From the NCBI RefSeq assembly GCF_001314875.1, contig NZ_LJZS01000001.1, forward strand, positions 62,001 through 126,000: 64,000 nucleotides of DNA. The letters run 5' to 3'. Under the pieces are notes generated by a model. That model was not told the DNA's origin, made no database searches, and saw only the letters and a list, made by a program, of their open reading frames with translations. How positions within the stretch are numbered: the stretch's first letter is position 1; every line of letters starts with the position of its first letter. A program made the translations under genes and the position numbers. This document shows positions 9,698 to 20,131 of the stretch, one piece after another. Source of the DNA: Halomonas sp. HL-48. Its GTDB lineage: Bacteria; Pseudomonadota; Gammaproteobacteria; Pseudomonadales; Halomonadaceae.

Positions 9698-10430
9698 CCA
9701 GCCAGTCTCGAACGTCGTGGAGCGCCTGATGGCGCGTTAAGTCGGTTTGCAGCGGGGTAATCGACACATAGCCGGCTTCCACCGCGGCAAAGTCGGTATC
9801 ATCGCCATCGTCGGCGTTGGCCGACACCGGGGCAATCCAATAGCGGGTGCGTCCGCGCGGGTCCTTGACGGCCAGCGGCTGCTCCGCCGGGCCGCGATAG
9901 CCCAGCCGGGTCACCTTGACGCCCTTGATCTCGTCCCAGGGGAGGTCAGGTACGTTGACGTTGAGCAGCGTGCGCGGCGGCAGCGACAGCTGGTCCACGG
10001 CGCCGACGAGGCTCGCGGCCACGTGGCCCGCAGTGGCAAAATGATGCTGGCCGCACAGCGACATGGCAATCGCCGACATGCCCAGGTTACGGCCTTCCAT
10101 GGCGGCGGCGACGGTCCCCGAATAGAGCACGTCATCGCCCAGGTTGCCGCCATGATTGATGCCGGAAATCACCAGATCAGGCTTTTCATCCCATATGCCG
10201 TTGACGCCCAAATAGACGCAGTCGGCAGGCGTGCCGTCCACGCTGTAGAAGCCACTCTCAAGGGCGGTCATCGCCAGCGGACGCGACAGCGTCAGCGAGT
10301 TGCTCGCCCCGCTACGATCGCGATCCGGCGCCACCACCCGCAAGTTGGCGTGCTGGGTGAGCGCATCGTAAAGCGCCTTGAGCCCCGGCGCATGAACACC
10401 ATCGTCGTTGGATAGCAGCAAACGCCGCAT
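9684..10430 (-). CDS. surE: 5'/3'-nucleotidase SurE
   Basis: Metal-dependent nucleoside monophosphate phosphatase linked to stationary-phase survival. The N-terminus [17 protein letters not shown] contains the metal-binding NDDG, and [20 protein letters not shown] carries the other active-site residues. At 248 residues it is of standard length. It lies 10 bases after truD and overlaps pcm. Confidence 0.96.
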   Translation of the reverse strand: MRRLLLSNDDGVHAPGLKALYDALTQHANLRVVAPDRDRSGASNSLTLSRPLAMTALESGFYSVDGTPADCVYLGVNGIWDEKPDLVISGINHGGNLGDDVLYSGTVAAAMEGRNLGMSAIAMSLCGQHHFATAGHVAASLVGAVDQLSLPPRTLLNVNVPDLPWDEIKGVKVTRLGYRGPAEQPLAVKDPRGRTRYWIAPVSANADDGDDTDFAAVEAGYVSITPLQTDLTRHQALHDVRDWLDAFA

Positions 10431-10440
10431 GGAAATCTCC

Positions 10441-11499
10441 TTAATTGATTGCGTCCGCGCCGCCCTGGTCAGCGGTGGTCAGCAGCTCGCTGACCACCGC
10501 CGTGGCGAAGCTGCCGCGCGGCAGGCCGAATGAGAGTACCACGCTCTGCGCGTCCCGGGTCAGCGACGGCTCGCTCAGGCACATGCGCAATGCCCGCTGG
10601 CTGCGCCTGACGCCGCTGTGCAGCAGACCTTCGCAGAGCGCCGGATAACGGCTGTGCAGCGCAGTCTCGAACTCGCCCGCCGCCTGCTGACTGGTACGGC
10701 CTACCCCCCACAGCGGGCCGGTAGGATGCAGATCGAGCGCGTCGGCGCGAGCGCGCAGTGTATCGTCCACCTGGTCGACGCTGAACACGCTGTGGGTGCC
10801 CTCGAGCATCAGCGTATCGCCGTCAAGGGGCTGATGCCATTGATTTTTCTTGACCCGGTCGCTGAGCAGTTCATTGAACAGAAAGCTGCGCGCCGTGGAC
10901 AACAGAATGCCGTGGCGGTCGTCACGCTTGCGCCAGCCGCGCGCCAGCAGCGCTTCGGCACGCTGAAGGTTGCGCCCCGACGGGCCGAAGCGCTGCGGCC
11001 CCACGTAGTTGGGCACGCCCGCCTGGCAGAGCGCCTGCCAGCGCGTCTCAAAGTCATCGGCGGCCACCGCCTCGCCGCCGAGCCGCAGCTGAAAACGGTT
11101 ATAGCGATGCACGCCGCGCTTCAGCTTGCGTGGGTGGCGGGCATGCGCCAGCACCGTCACCCCGCCCTCGGCGAGCCCCTTCATCAGGCCCTCGGGGGCT
11201 TCCTTGCCCGGCAGGTGCACGCTCAGCCACTGGCGGGTGACGGCAATGCGATCCTTCATCCCCGAATAGCCCACGTCGCGGGGCGACACGCCGCAGCGCT
11301 GGCTGAGCAACTTGACGACCTCAAGCGTCGTCAGGTTACGCTTTTCAATGTTCAGCCAAAGGTGTTCGCCGTGCCCTTCCGGGGCAAAATCCAGCACCTC
11401 GTCGACCAGGAAGTCATCGGGCGTGAGGCGAAAATGACCGGGCCTGGGAGGCCCCAGCTCGGCATCCAGGCGGCGCTGCCAGTGAGGTAGTTCAAGCAT
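10441..11499 (-). CDS. truD: tRNA pseudouridine(13) synthase TruD
   Basis: Modifies U13 of tRNA(Glu). The catalytic aspartate is Asp83 in [15 protein letters not shown], and the family segment [15 protein letters not shown] is present. I set the start at 11499 ([10 protein letters not shown]), giving 352 residues, because upstream in-frame codons lie in the ispF reading region and are not conserved. The start overlaps the ispF stop by 8 bases, so truD is translationally coupled to ispF. Confidence 0.94.
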   Translation of the reverse strand: MLELPHWQRRLDAELGPPRPGHFRLTPDDFLVDEVLDFAPEGHGEHLWLNIEKRNLTTLEVVKLLSQRCGVSPRDVGYSGMKDRIAVTRQWLSVHLPGKEAPEGLMKGLAEGGVTVLAHARHPRKLKRGVHRYNRFQLRLGGEAVAADDFETRWQALCQAGVPNYVGPQRFGPSGRNLQRAEALLARGWRKRDDRHGILLSTARSFLFNELLSDRVKKNQWHQPLDGDTLMLEGTHSVFSVDQVDDTLRARADALDLHPTGPLWGVGRTSQQAAGEFETALHSRYPALCEGLLHSGVRRSQRALRMCLSEPSLTRDAQSVVLSFGLPRGSFATAVVSELLTTADQGGADAIN

Positions 11500-11980
11500 G
11501 GGGCGTCTCGAGCGGGCCAAGCAATACAACGGCCTCGGCGGCGATGCCCTCTCCGCGCCCGGTAAAGCCAAGGCGCTCCGTGGTGGTCGCCTTGACGTTC
11601 ACCTGGCCTATTGAGAGCGCCAGGTCCGCCGCAATGGCATCGCGCATGGCGCCGACAAAGGGCGCAAGCTTAGGCGCCTGGGCCATGACTGTGGCGTCGA
11701 TATTGACGACGTTATACCCCTCTTCACGCACCCGCGCCATCACCTGACGCAAGAGGTCACGGCTATCCGCGCCCTTCCAGGCCGGGTCGGTATCGGGAAA
11801 GTGGTGCCCGATATCACCCAGCGCGCAGGCCCCCAGCAGCGCATCGCTTATCGCATGGAGCAGTACATCGCCGTCGGAGTGGGCAACAAATCCTTGTTCA
11901 AACGCCACCCTGACCCCGCCGAGCATCAGGTGATCGCCGGGGCCGAAACGATGTACGTCAAATCCATGGCCAATTCGCAT
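11492..11980 (-). CDS. ispF: 2-C-methyl-D-erythritol 2,4-cyclodiphosphate synthase
   Basis: Fifth step of the MEP isoprenoid pathway. The N-terminus [12 protein letters not shown] supplies the zinc ligands Asp8 and His10. [19 protein letters not shown] is the second active-site segment, and [17 protein letters not shown] closes the protein. At 162 residues it is of normal length. It shares one base with the ispD stop (TAATG), so the two MEP genes are coupled. Confidence 0.96.
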   Translation of the reverse strand: MRIGHGFDVHRFGPGDHLMLGGVRVAFEQGFVAHSDGDVLLHAISDALLGACALGDIGHHFPDTDPAWKGADSRDLLRQVMARVREEGYNVVNIDATVMAQAPKLAPFVGAMRDAIAADLALSIGQVNVKATTTERLGFTGRGEGIAAEAVVLLGPLETPHA

Positions 11981-12687
11981 TACAGGCTCCTTTCCGGGTT
12001 ATCCCGCTGGGCGGTGAGAATCGCGGCCGCCAGCGCCAGGTCATCGGGGTGCGTCACTTTCAGGTTATCACGCCGGCCAGGTACCAGCTTGGGGGCCTCG
12101 CCCAGCGCTTCCACCGCTGAGGCCTCATCGGTCAGCAGCGTGCCGCGGCTGCGAGCTTCATCCAGCGCCCGATAAAGCTGGCGATAGCGAAACCCCTGCG
12201 GGGTGAGCGCATGCCACAAGGCTTCCCGAGGCTCGGTATGCAGGCTTGTGCCAGCTCGACTGGCCCGCTTCATGGTATCCGCCACCGGCATCGCCAGCAG
12301 CGCTCCCGATGTATGCTGCTGCGTCGCCTGATGGAGTGCCAGCAGGTCGTCGCAGGTGACACAGGGCCTGGCGACGTCGTGGACCAGCACCAGGTCGTCG
12401 TCGCCCGCGTCGATGGCACTCAGCGCATTGAATACGCTATCCATGCGCTCAACGCCGCCGGTCACGCGCTGCCAGTTGGCGAACGGCACCCACTCGGGAG
12501 AAAACCAGCGGTCATCGTCATCCAGGCAGAGCACCAGCCGCGCATCGGGAAAGGCGCTGTGCAAGCGGGCAAGCGTATGCGCAAGGATCGGTCGGCCCAA
12601 CAGTGACAGGTACTGCTTGGGCCTGTCCGCCGCCATGCGGCGCCCCTGCCCCGCGGCGGGCACGATCAGCCATAACCGACTACTCAT
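11980..12687 (-). CDS. ispD: 2-C-methyl-D-erythritol 4-phosphate cytidylyltransferase
   Basis: MEP pathway enzyme making CDP-methylerythritol. The nucleotide-binding loop is [19 protein letters not shown] near the N-terminus, with [10 protein letters not shown] and [12 protein letters not shown] further in. The start at 12687 ([13 protein letters not shown]) gives 235 residues, typical for the family, and overlaps the ftsB stop by 8 bases. An in-frame upstream start would extend into ftsB. Confidence 0.95.
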   Translation of the reverse strand: MSSRLWLIVPAAGQGRRMAADRPKQYLSLLGRPILAHTLARLHSAFPDARLVLCLDDDDRWFSPEWVPFANWQRVTGGVERMDSVFNALSAIDAGDDDLVLVHDVARPCVTCDDLLALHQATQQHTSGALLAMPVADTMKRASRAGTSLHTEPREALWHALTPQGFRYRQLYRALDEARSRGTLLTDEASAVEALGEAPKLVPGRRDNLKVTHPDDLALAAAILTAQRDNPERSL

Positions 12688-13021
12688 CGGCAGGCTCCGG
12701 CGTGGCCACCATGCTGGCATTGATGCCGATCAGCTCGTTCTCGATGGCCACGCCCGGCACCCAGAAGAACTGTTCGTCGGTGCGCACCATGCCCATATCG
12801 CTGCGCGCGCGCTCTTCAACCGCATCCAGGCCGTTTTTCAGGTCGGTCACTTCGGCCGCCATCCTGGCGTTGCGCTCGCGCAGGGGCACATTGTCTGCCT
12901 CCTGCTCGGCGACGCGCTGCTCGAGTAGCTGAAGGTCGCGCCAGCCGCCGTCGCCGAGCCACAGCTGATATTGCAGCACGCCCAATACCAGCAGCAGCGC
13001 GAGTAATAGCCATCTGCGCAT
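12680..13021 (-). CDS. ftsB: Cell division protein FtsB
   Basis: Small bitopic septal protein that links FtsL and FtsQ. A single N-terminal membrane helix (WLLLALLLVLGVLQYQLWLG) is followed by a coiled coil rich in Leu, Glu and Arg (about residues 28-75). The conserved GLDAVEERARSDMGMVRTDE then precedes FFWVPG. At 113 residues it is of typical length. It heads the ispD-ispF-truD-surE operon, as in E. coli. Confidence 0.93.
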   Translation of the reverse strand: MRRWLLLALLLVLGVLQYQLWLGDGGWRDLQLLEQRVAEQEADNVPLRERNARMAAEVTDLKNGLDAVEERARSDMGMVRTDEQFFWVPGVAIENELIGINASMVATPEPADE

Positions 13022-13124
13022 GACCGCTCTCCTTTCAGTGGCGATTGGCTGGGGTTTTCAAATTACGGATGTGCATAAATTGGCGCGCATTATGCCATCA
13101 AGCCGTCCGCCCAGCGAGTTGCTT

Positions 13125-14270
13125 TCACTTATAGGGCAAGGCGCTGAAGGCGGCCTCGCGATAGGCCGCCACCTGGCGCCCCTCATCCCGGCAAAAGGTC
13201 GCCACTGCATTGGCCAGGCCAGGATGAGAAAGGTAATGCAACGAGCGCACGCGCTGTGGCGCAAACCCGCGCAGCAGCTTGTGCTCGCCCTGGGTGCCGG
13301 GATCAAACAGCGTCAGCCCCTGCGCAAGGCAGACCTCTATTCCCTGGTAATAGCAGGCTTCAAAGTGCAGGCAGTCGGCCATGACCTCGCTGCCCCAGTA
13401 GCGCCCGTATAGCGTGTGGCTGCCCTGGAAATACAGCGCCGCCGCCACCGGCCGACCGTCGAGGTGCGCCTGCACCAGCAGCAGCGACTCGGGCATGTCG
13501 CGGTAGAGCCGCGCAAAGAAGTCCTGGGTCAGATAGGGCGGCCGGCCGCGCTCCTGGTAGGTAATCGCGTAGCAGCGGTAGAAATGCGCAAGCGCGGCCG
13601 GGGTGATCTGCTCGCCGGACAATCGCACCATGTCCAGACCCTGTTCGGCGACCAGGCGGCGCTCGCGCTTGATCATCTTGCGGCGCTTGGAGGTCAGCGA
13701 GGCAAGAAAGCCGTCGAAATCGCCGAAGCCTGTGTCACGCCACTGAAACTGCACGCCCTCGCGGCTGATCAGTTCTGGGCATTGCGCCTGCCACGCCTCG
13801 ACCTCGGGCGTGTCGGCAAACAGCAGGTGCCAGCTCGACAACCCCTGCTGCCGGCACTGTGCTTGCCAGCCCTGGGCCAGCGCCGCATAAATCGCCTGCG
13901 CGTCGCCCCCAGGCGCTACCAGGGCGCGCGTGCCGGGCACCGGGGTAAACGGGATCGCGCTGAGCGCTTTGGGATAATAGTCACCCCCGGCGCGCTCAAA
14001 GGCATCGGCCCAGCCCCAGTCAAACACATACTCGCCGTAGGAATGATGCTTCTCGTAGAGGGGCATGGCGCCGACCAGCTGCGCGCCCTGCCAGACGGTC
14101 AGATGGCACGGCTGCCAGCCGGTCGCCGGGCAAACCGACCCGCTCGCCTCCAGCGCATGGAGAAATGCGTGACGCAGGAAAGGCTGGTCCGGATCCACCA
14201 GCGCGTCCCACTGGCTGGGCGAAACGGCCTCCATGGCGGATATCACCGCCACCGATAGCGAAGCTGGCAT
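13125..14270 (-). CDS. Peptidogalycan-biosynthesis/GNAT-like N-acyltransferase (DUF482)
   Basis: A 381-residue protein of the DUF482 (COG3146) group, related to FemAB and GNAT acyltransferases. Recognisable segments are HPCHLTVW-like and EYVFDWGWADAFERAGGDYYPKAL split over residues 55-100, SSWHLLFAD, and ALYFQGSHTLYGRYWGS near residue 300. No member has a firm substrate that I can name, and a role in amino-acyl or acyl transfer is only inferred from fold. A GGGAGAT ribosome site supports the start. It is divergent from the aldehyde dehydrogenase gene with about 90 bases between. Confidence 0.75.
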   Translation of the reverse strand: MPASLSVAVISAMEAVSPSQWDALVDPDQPFLRHAFLHALEASGSVCPATGWQPCHLTVWQGAQLVGAMPLYEKHHSYGEYVFDWGWADAFERAGGDYYPKALSAIPFTPVPGTRALVAPGGDAQAIYAALAQGWQAQCRQQGLSSWHLLFADTPEVEAWQAQCPELISREGVQFQWRDTGFGDFDGFLASLTSKRRKMIKRERRLVAEQGLDMVRLSGEQITPAALAHFYRCYAITYQERGRPPYLTQDFFARLYRDMPESLLLVQAHLDGRPVAAALYFQGSHTLYGRYWGSEVMADCLHFEACYYQGIEVCLAQGLTLFDPGTQGEHKLLRGFAPQRVRSLHYLSHPGLANAVATFCRDEGRQVAAYREAAFSALPYK

Positions 14271-14358
14271 GGCATCTCCCGAACATTGGGTTAAGGTAAC
14301 TACTCTACACTATGCTGGCCCGTTACCGTTCTACGCTAGGGACCTCCAAGGAGACGCC

Positions 14359-15714
14359 ATGACCCGCCATTTGAACGCCTGCCTCAAGACCCAGCGTCTC
14401 GCCTGCCGCCAGTCCCCTGCGCCTTCGCTGAGTGAGCGACGCGCCCTACTCGCCCGCCTGGCGTTGATGACCAAACGCCACCGGCAGGCCATTACAGAGG
14501 CCATACAGGCCGATTTTGGAAAGCGTAGCGACGTCGAGATTCAACTGGCCGACATTCAGCCGGTGCTCGAGGCGGTGCGCTACGCCCGCCGACATCTGTG
14601 GCACTGGATGCGGCCCTGGCGGGTCGGCGTTCCCTGGCAGCTGCTGCCGGGACGCGCCCGCATCGTCCCCCAACCGCTTGGCGTGGTGGGTATTATTTCT
14701 CCCTGGAACTATCCGTGGAGCCTTTCGTTGCTACCGGTTGTTGACGCCTTCGCGGCGGGCAACCGCATCATGCTCAAGCCCAGCGAGTTTACCCTGCACA
14801 CCAGCGCGTTGCTTGCCCGCCTGGTGACGCAATACTTTAGCCCCCAGACGCTATGCGTGATTGAAGGCGACGCAACCACGGGCCAGGCCTTCAGCGCTCT
14901 GCCCTTCGATCATTTGCTGTTTACCGGCTCGACCGCCGTGGGCCGACACGTCGCCCTGGCCGCCGCCCAGAATCTGACGCCCACCACCCTGGAGTTGGGC
15001 GGCAAGAGCCCGGCGTTCGTGGCTGGCGACGCCGACTTTGCCCGCGCCGCCGAGGCGATCATTTTCGGCAAGGGCATGAATGGCGGGCAAACCTGCATTG
15101 CGCCCGACTATGTGCTGGTGGAAAGCCGCCATATCGATGCCTTCACCAGCGCACTGAGCCGGGCCATTTTGCAACAGCGCCCGTCGGCCAAGGATGCCAC
15201 CCATCCGCTCAACGAGGCCCAACGCGAACGCAGCGACGCCATGCTCGCCGAAGCGCGTAACCACGGCTGTCGGATCATCGACCACGGCAGCCACGCGCCC
15301 GCGCTAGTCATTGATCCCAACCATGGGCTTGCAGTGATGCGCGAGGAAATCTTCGGCCGTTGCCTGCCGGTCATCAGCGTCAAGGACAGCGACCACGCCC
15401 TTGCATTTGTCGCCGAACGGCCGCAGCCGCTGGCGATCTATGTGTTCACCTATCAGCGCGAGCAACAGCGCCAATGGCGGCGTAAAAGCCAGTCCGGGGC
15501 GCTGGTGTTCAACACCACGCTGTTGCATCACGCCGTCCCGGGGCTGCCCTTCGGCGGTGTCGGCGCCAGCGGTCACGGCGCCTACCATGGCCGGCATGGT
15601 TTCAATCGATTCAGTCACTTGCGTGGCGAATTCCATCAGCCAAAGCGTTCGCCCGCCACGCTGCTCTACCCGCCGTACCGACGCTGGCTGCTGAAACTGC
15701 TGCGCCTGGGTTAA
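14359..15714 (+). CDS. Aldehyde dehydrogenase, coniferyl-aldehyde dehydrogenase type
   Basis: NAD(P)-dependent aldehyde dehydrogenase of the short class 3 type (451 residues). The general base is in ELGGKSPAFV, the catalytic cysteine in GGQTCIAPDYVLV, and the C-terminus holds LPFGGVGASGHGAYHG. Annotated relatives are often called coniferyl aldehyde dehydrogenase, but members act on many medium or aromatic aldehydes. AAGGAG at 14348-14353 fixes the ATG at 14359. An upstream in-frame ATG at 14233 lies inside the divergent gene and is unlikely. The C-terminal stretch with tryptophan and leucines may touch the membrane. Confidence 0.85.
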   Translation: MTRHLNACLKTQRLACRQSPAPSLSERRALLARLALMTKRHRQAITEAIQADFGKRSDVEIQLADIQPVLEAVRYARRHLWHWMRPWRVGVPWQLLPGRARIVPQPLGVVGIISPWNYPWSLSLLPVVDAFAAGNRIMLKPSEFTLHTSALLARLVTQYFSPQTLCVIEGDATTGQAFSALPFDHLLFTGSTAVGRHVALAAAQNLTPTTLELGGKSPAFVAGDADFARAAEAIIFGKGMNGGQTCIAPDYVLVESRHIDAFTSALSRAILQQRPSAKDATHPLNEAQRERSDAMLAEARNHGCRIIDHGSHAPALVIDPNHGLAVMREEIFGRCLPVISVKDSDHALAFVAERPQPLAIYVFTYQREQQRQWRRKSQSGALVFNTTLLHHAVPGLPFGGVGASGHGAYHGRHGFNRFSHLRGEFHQPKRSPATLLYPPYRRWLLKLLRLG

Positions 15715-15770
15715 GCAATCCTGCGTTTGGCCGATATAAGTATATTCAGCTGTTTTATCGCGGAGCGGCC

Positions 15771-18377
15771 ATGCCAGCGCCAATACCCCCCAATAATGAA
15801 CCGCAGCGACTTGCCGCGGTGCATGCCTTGTATGTCCTGGACACGCCCGCCGAGGAAGCCTTTGACCGGCTGGCGCAGCTCGCCCGGGAGCTGTTTGACA
15901 TGCCCATTGCGCTGATTACCCTGCTTGATGAACAGCGCCAGTGGTTCAAGTCGAACCTTGGCTTCAACGCCCGCCAAACCCCACGCGACATCGCCTTCTG
16001 CGGCCATACGATTGCCGCCGACGGGCCGCTGGTGGTTCCCGATACACGGCTTGACGAGCGCTTCAAGGACAATCCGCTGGTCGATGAAACGCCGCATATC
16101 CGCTTTTATGCGGGCTACCCGCTGCGCCCAGATGGCCCGTTGGCCGTGGGCACCCTGTGCCTGCTCGGCCACCAGCCCCGCGCGTTCAGCGAGCGCGACC
16201 TGAGGCTTTTGGAAAATCTCGCGGGCCAGGCGGAGGAGCTGCTTCGCCAGCACAGGATGCGCTATACCCTGGCGCAAACCACCCGCCGCTACGAGGCGCT
16301 GTTCAACGAAAGCGCCACCGGTATCGTGCGGATCAACCGCGACGGCACGGTGCTCGGCATCAACCCCTTCGCCCTAACCCTGCTGGGCTACACCCGAGAC
16401 GAGGTGCTCGGCCGTAACGTGGCGATGCTGACACCCCCTGACCTGCACGACCGGCACGATACCTTTATTGCGCGGTTTTTAGCCGGCGGGCGCCCCCAGG
16501 TGATCGGTCGCGGTCGCGAAGTCGAGGCGCAACACAAGGCCGGTCACCGCGTGCCCGTCCACCTCGCGGTTAACACCATCGACGATGAGCACCACCAGGT
16601 GGCGGAGTTTATCGGCATCCTGACCGACCTGAGCCATGTGCACGCCGCCAACCAGCGGATCCAAAAAGAACAGAGCCTGCTCAAGGTATTGCACCAGGGG
16701 ATTACCGACTATCCAGCACTGATGTCGGGCAAGCAGCTGTGGATATTTTTGACGGAAGCCCTGAGCGAGCTCACCGACAGCGAATATTCCTTGATTGGCG
16801 AGGTGGTTCCCTGCGACGCCAATAATGCGCTGAAGCTTAATGCCGTTAAAAGTACTATGTGGAGTCCCGAATCGCGTTATCACATCGAGCAACTGCTCAG
16901 CGGCGAAATAGTGCTCAAGAACCCAAACTCGCTGTTGGGACGGGTCTTTGCCCGCGGCGAAGTGGTGATCGATAACGATGTCAATGAGCATACCCAGCGC
17001 AGCGAGTTCCCGCTGGGACAGGTGCAGTTTGATAACTATCTGGGCGTGCCCATTTTCAGTAGCGGTCAACTTATTGGCATGTTCGCCATCGCCAACAGCC
17101 GCCAGCCGCTGAATCAGGCGCTGCTGGACTGGCTACAGCCGTTCACCGACACCTGCGTGCTGCTGATCAACCTGTACCGGCAGATGGCCGAGCGCGAGCA
17201 GGTCCTCAAGGACCTGTCGGCGGCGCGTGATCAGGCGGAACACGCCAACCAGGCGAAAAGCGACTTCCTGTCGTCGATGAGCCACGAGCTGCGCACCCCG
17301 CTGAATGCCATTCTGGGCTTTGCCCAACTGCTTGCCAGCAACACTCGCACGCCGCTCAACGCCAAGCAGCAGCGACAGGTCAGACAGATCGAAAAGGGCG
17401 GCCAGCACCTACTCAGCCTGATCAACGACGTGCTGGACCTGGCCAAGATCGAGGCCCGCCAGCTGTCGCTTTCCATTGAATCCATTTCGCTTGCCAGCGT
17501 GCTCGACGATGCCTGCAGCACCCTGGAAGCCAGCGCAGATGCCGCGGGCATTACCCTGACCTGCACGCCCCCCGATGCCAGTTGGCAGGTGCATGCCGAC
17601 TACACGCGGACCAAGCAGGTCCTGCTTAACCTGCTGTCCAACGCCATCAAATATAACGTAGCCCATGGCCGTATCGAGGTCAGCGCCGAGCACCAGCAGG
17701 CACATATCTTAATTCGTGTGCGGGATACGGGGCCCGGCGTCGACTCCGCCCGCATCGAGGAGCTGTTCGAGCCGTTTAATCGGCTCGACGCCGAGCACAG
17801 CCGCGTGGAGGGGACGGGTATCGGTCTGTCCATCACCCGCGAGCTGGTCACACAGATGCACGGCCAGATCGGCGTCGACAGCCAGCCGGACCAGGGCGCC
17901 ACTTTCTGGTTCACGCTGCCTTTGGCGACGCCGGCCGCCGCGCCATCGCCACGCGAAGTTCAGCCCGACGCCCCGGCAGCGGCGGCGTCATCGCGCACGC
18001 TGCTGTATATCGAGGACAACCCCGCCAATCAGCGCCTGATGGAAGATATCGTCGACGCGATGGAGGGCATAACCCTGCGCATCGCGCCGAGCGCCGAGCT
18101 TGGCCTGGACATGCTGCACGCCGAGATACCCGCCGTGGTGCTGATGGACCTGCACCTGCCGGGCATGAGCGGCTTTGAGGCGCTGACCCGTCTGCGCCAG
18201 GACCCGCGCTATCAGACACTTAAAGTGATCGCCCTCTCGGCCAATGCCCTGCCCCGCGATATCAGGAAGGGCCTCAACGCCGGCTTCGATGGCTATCTGA
18301 CCAAACCGATCGACATTGCACAGCTTTCCGACACCCTTCACCATTTGCTGGGAGCGCCCACCAGGCAGGAGCCATGA
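15771..18377 (+). CDS. Hybrid sensor histidine kinase: GAF-PAS-GAF-HisKA-HATPase-REC
   Basis: An 868-residue soluble hybrid kinase. The order is a GAF-like domain (about 20-160, with the DIAFCGHTI signature of light/redox-type GAFs), a PAS domain (about 175-290), a second GAF (about 305-470), and HisKA with the phospho-accepting His near residue 505 (SMSHELRTPLN). An HATPase follows (NLLSNAIKYN, DTGPGVD, GTGIGLSI), then a C-terminal receiver with its Asp near 791 (VVLMDLHLPGM) and Lys in GYLTKPID. No membrane segments are visible, so it probably senses a cytoplasmic signal. Its stop overlaps the following response regulator by ATGA, so the two form one signalling unit. Confidence 0.9.
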   Translation: MPAPIPPNNEPQRLAAVHALYVLDTPAEEAFDRLAQLARELFDMPIALITLLDEQRQWFKSNLGFNARQTPRDIAFCGHTIAADGPLVVPDTRLDERFKDNPLVDETPHIRFYAGYPLRPDGPLAVGTLCLLGHQPRAFSERDLRLLENLAGQAEELLRQHRMRYTLAQTTRRYEALFNESATGIVRINRDGTVLGINPFALTLLGYTRDEVLGRNVAMLTPPDLHDRHDTFIARFLAGGRPQVIGRGREVEAQHKAGHRVPVHLAVNTIDDEHHQVAEFIGILTDLSHVHAANQRIQKEQSLLKVLHQGITDYPALMSGKQLWIFLTEALSELTDSEYSLIGEVVPCDANNALKLNAVKSTMWSPESRYHIEQLLSGEIVLKNPNSLLGRVFARGEVVIDNDVNEHTQRSEFPLGQVQFDNYLGVPIFSSGQLIGMFAIANSRQPLNQALLDWLQPFTDTCVLLINLYRQMAEREQVLKDLSAARDQAEHANQAKSDFLSSMSHELRTPLNAILGFAQLLASNTRTPLNAKQQRQVRQIEKGGQHLLSLINDVLDLAKIEARQLSLSIESISLASVLDDACSTLEASADAAGITLTCTPPDASWQVHADYTRTKQVLLNLLSNAIKYNVAHGRIEVSAEHQQAHILIRVRDTGPGVDSARIEELFEPFNRLDAEHSRVEGTGIGLSITRELVTQMHGQIGVDSQPDQGATFWFTLPLATPAAAPSPREVQPDAPAAAASSRTLLYIEDNPANQRLMEDIVDAMEGITLRIAPSAELGLDMLHAEIPAVVLMDLHLPGMSGFEALTRLRQDPRYQTLKVIALSANALPRDIRKGLNAGFDGYLTKPIDIAQLSDTLHHLLGAPTRQEP

Positions 18378-20131
18378 AATTCCATTACAAACACGTATTG
18401 GTTGTTGACGACAATCCGGTCAATGTCGAGCTGATGCTCGACCTGCTCGACGACCAAGGCTTTGAAAACAGCCACGGCCTCAGCGATCCCCGTGACGTGC
18501 TGGGCTACTGTCAGCAGCAGTTGCCCGACCTGCTGCTGCTGGACATCCGCATGCCCCATCTGGATGGCTACGCGGTCATCGAGCAGCTCAACCACGCCTT
18601 TGGGCGCCAGACACCACCGATTATCGTGCTGACCGCGCAAATCGATAACGATACCAAGCAACGTTCGCTGGCCCTCGGCGTGCGCGATTTCGTTACCAAG
18701 CCGTTTCAGCACGCCGAGGTATTACAGCGCATTCACAACGTGCTGAGCGTCGAGCACCGCTTCCGCATTCGCGACCAGCAGGCCGATTCGTTCGAGCGCA
18801 TGGTGAAAAAGCGCACCCAGGAACTCAATCGTCAATCGCGTACCGACCCGATCACCCAACTGCCCAACCGTCGCGGACTCAGCCAGACCCTCAGCGAGGC
18901 GGCCGCATTGCGCAAGCCCACAGGGCTACTGTTTATTGCCCTGGACCGGTTGGACGATGTCATTCGGCTGCATGGCTACCGGGTCGCCGAGCGACTCCTC
19001 CACCACATTGCCCAGCGCCTTAACGAATGCCTGAGTGACGCCAATACCCTGGGCCTGTGGGGCGGCAGCGAACTGCTGGTGATCAGCGAGAGCAATGACG
19101 ACGATGAACTACTGGCGCTGGCCCACCAGCTGATGGCCGTATTCGAGCACGACCAGCAGTTGGATGACCTGCTGCTACCGCTAGCGGCACGGATCGGCAT
19201 CAGTCGTTCGCAGGGCGCGTTTGATACCGAGCGGCTGGTGCATATGGCCGCTCTGGCGCTGCCGCCCCATCAAAGCTGTGCGGTGCAGTGCTACAACGAA
19301 AACCTCGAGGCCCAGCAACGCCATCGGCTGCACGTCCAGCAGGCGCTGCGCGGCGCGACCGAGCGGGGCGAAATGTCGCTCGCCTTCCAGCCCAAGCTAT
19401 CGCTGATGGATCAGCGCATCGTCGGCGCTGAAGCACTGCTGCGCTGGCATCACCCCGAGCTTGGGCAGATCTCGCCGGGCGTGTTTATTCCGCTGGCCGA
19501 AGCCAGCGGGGATATTTTCGCGATTGGCCAGTGGGTGATGGAAGAAGCCATGCGCACCATCGCCTGCTGGCGCGAACAGCAGGTGCTGGGCAATCACTTC
19601 CACGTGGCGGTCAACGTGGCGGCTCGCCAGCTGGCACGCCGGGATTTCGCCGACGGCCTGCTGCGCCAGCTGGCAGCGCGGCAGATTCCCACCCACTTTT
19701 TCGCTATCGAAGTCACCGAATCCGGCCTGATGGGCGACATGCAGAACGCCCGCCAGCAGCTGGCGCGGCTCAGCCAGGCGAATATCGCCGTCGCCATCGA
19801 CGATTTCGGCACCGGCCATTCCTCGCTGGCGTATATTAAGACGCTGCCGTTTTCGACGCTGAAGATCGATCGCGCCTTCGTGATGGACCTGGAAGAAAGC
19901 GATGTGGACCGACAGTTGGCGCGCACCATTACTCAGCTTGCGCATAGTGTAGGCTGTGATGTGGTGGCGGAGGGCATTGAAACCTGGGCCCAGGCCCAGT
20001 ACTTACGCCGTATTGGCTGTGAAACCGCCCAGGGCTACTATTACTCACGCCCGCTACCGGCCGACGACTTTATTGATTGGTGCGATCATTGGCAGTCGCA
20101 CTTGCCACCTAATGCCACGGAGACCACTTAA
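18374..20131 (+). CDS. Response regulator with REC, degenerate GGDEF and EAL domains (c-di-GMP phosphodiesterase)
   Basis: The likely output partner of the kinase just upstream. An N-terminal receiver (about 1-125) has its Asp in [13 protein letters not shown] and Lys in FVTKPF. A GGDEF-like domain (about 150-310) reads WGGSELLV where GGDEF is expected, so cyclase activity is probably lost. The EAL domain (about 325-575) looks intact: [43 protein letters not shown] and AEGIET. It is therefore inferred to hydrolyse c-di-GMP under control of the kinase. Its stop overlaps the hexR start by one base (TAATG). Confidence 0.9.
   Translation: MKFHYKHVLVVDDNPVNVELMLDLLDDQGFENSHGLSDPRDVLGYCQQQLPDLLLLDIRMPHLDGYAVIEQLNHAFGRQTPPIIVLTAQIDNDTKQRSLALGVRDFVTKPFQHAEVLQRIHNVLSVEHRFRIRDQQADSFERMVKKRTQELNRQSRTDPITQLPNRRGLSQTLSEAAALRKPTGLLFIALDRLDDVIRLHGYRVAERLLHHIAQRLNECLSDANTLGLWGGSELLVISESNDDDELLALAHQLMAVFEHDQQLDDLLLPLAARIGISRSQGAFDTERLVHMAALALPPHQSCAVQCYNENLEAQQRHRLHVQQALRGATERGEMSLAFQPKLSLMDQRIVGAEALLRWHHPELGQISPGVFIPLAEASGDIFAIGQWVMEEAMRTIACWREQQVLGNHFHVAVNVAARQLARRDFADGLLRQLAARQIPTHFFAIEVTESGLMGDMQNARQQLARLSQANIAVAIDDFGTGHSSLAYIKTLPFSTLKIDRAFVMDLEESDVDRQLARTITQLAHSVGCDVVAEGIETWAQAQYLRRIGCETAQGYYYSRPLPADDFIDWCDHWQSHLPPNATETT

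Noticed and set aside
10618-11490. A 290-codon open frame opposite truD (and similar ones opposite the acyltransferase-like gene, cadA and cfa)
   Set aside because: These are antisense shadows of well-supported genes in GC-rich DNA; none has a recognisable domain or ribosome site.
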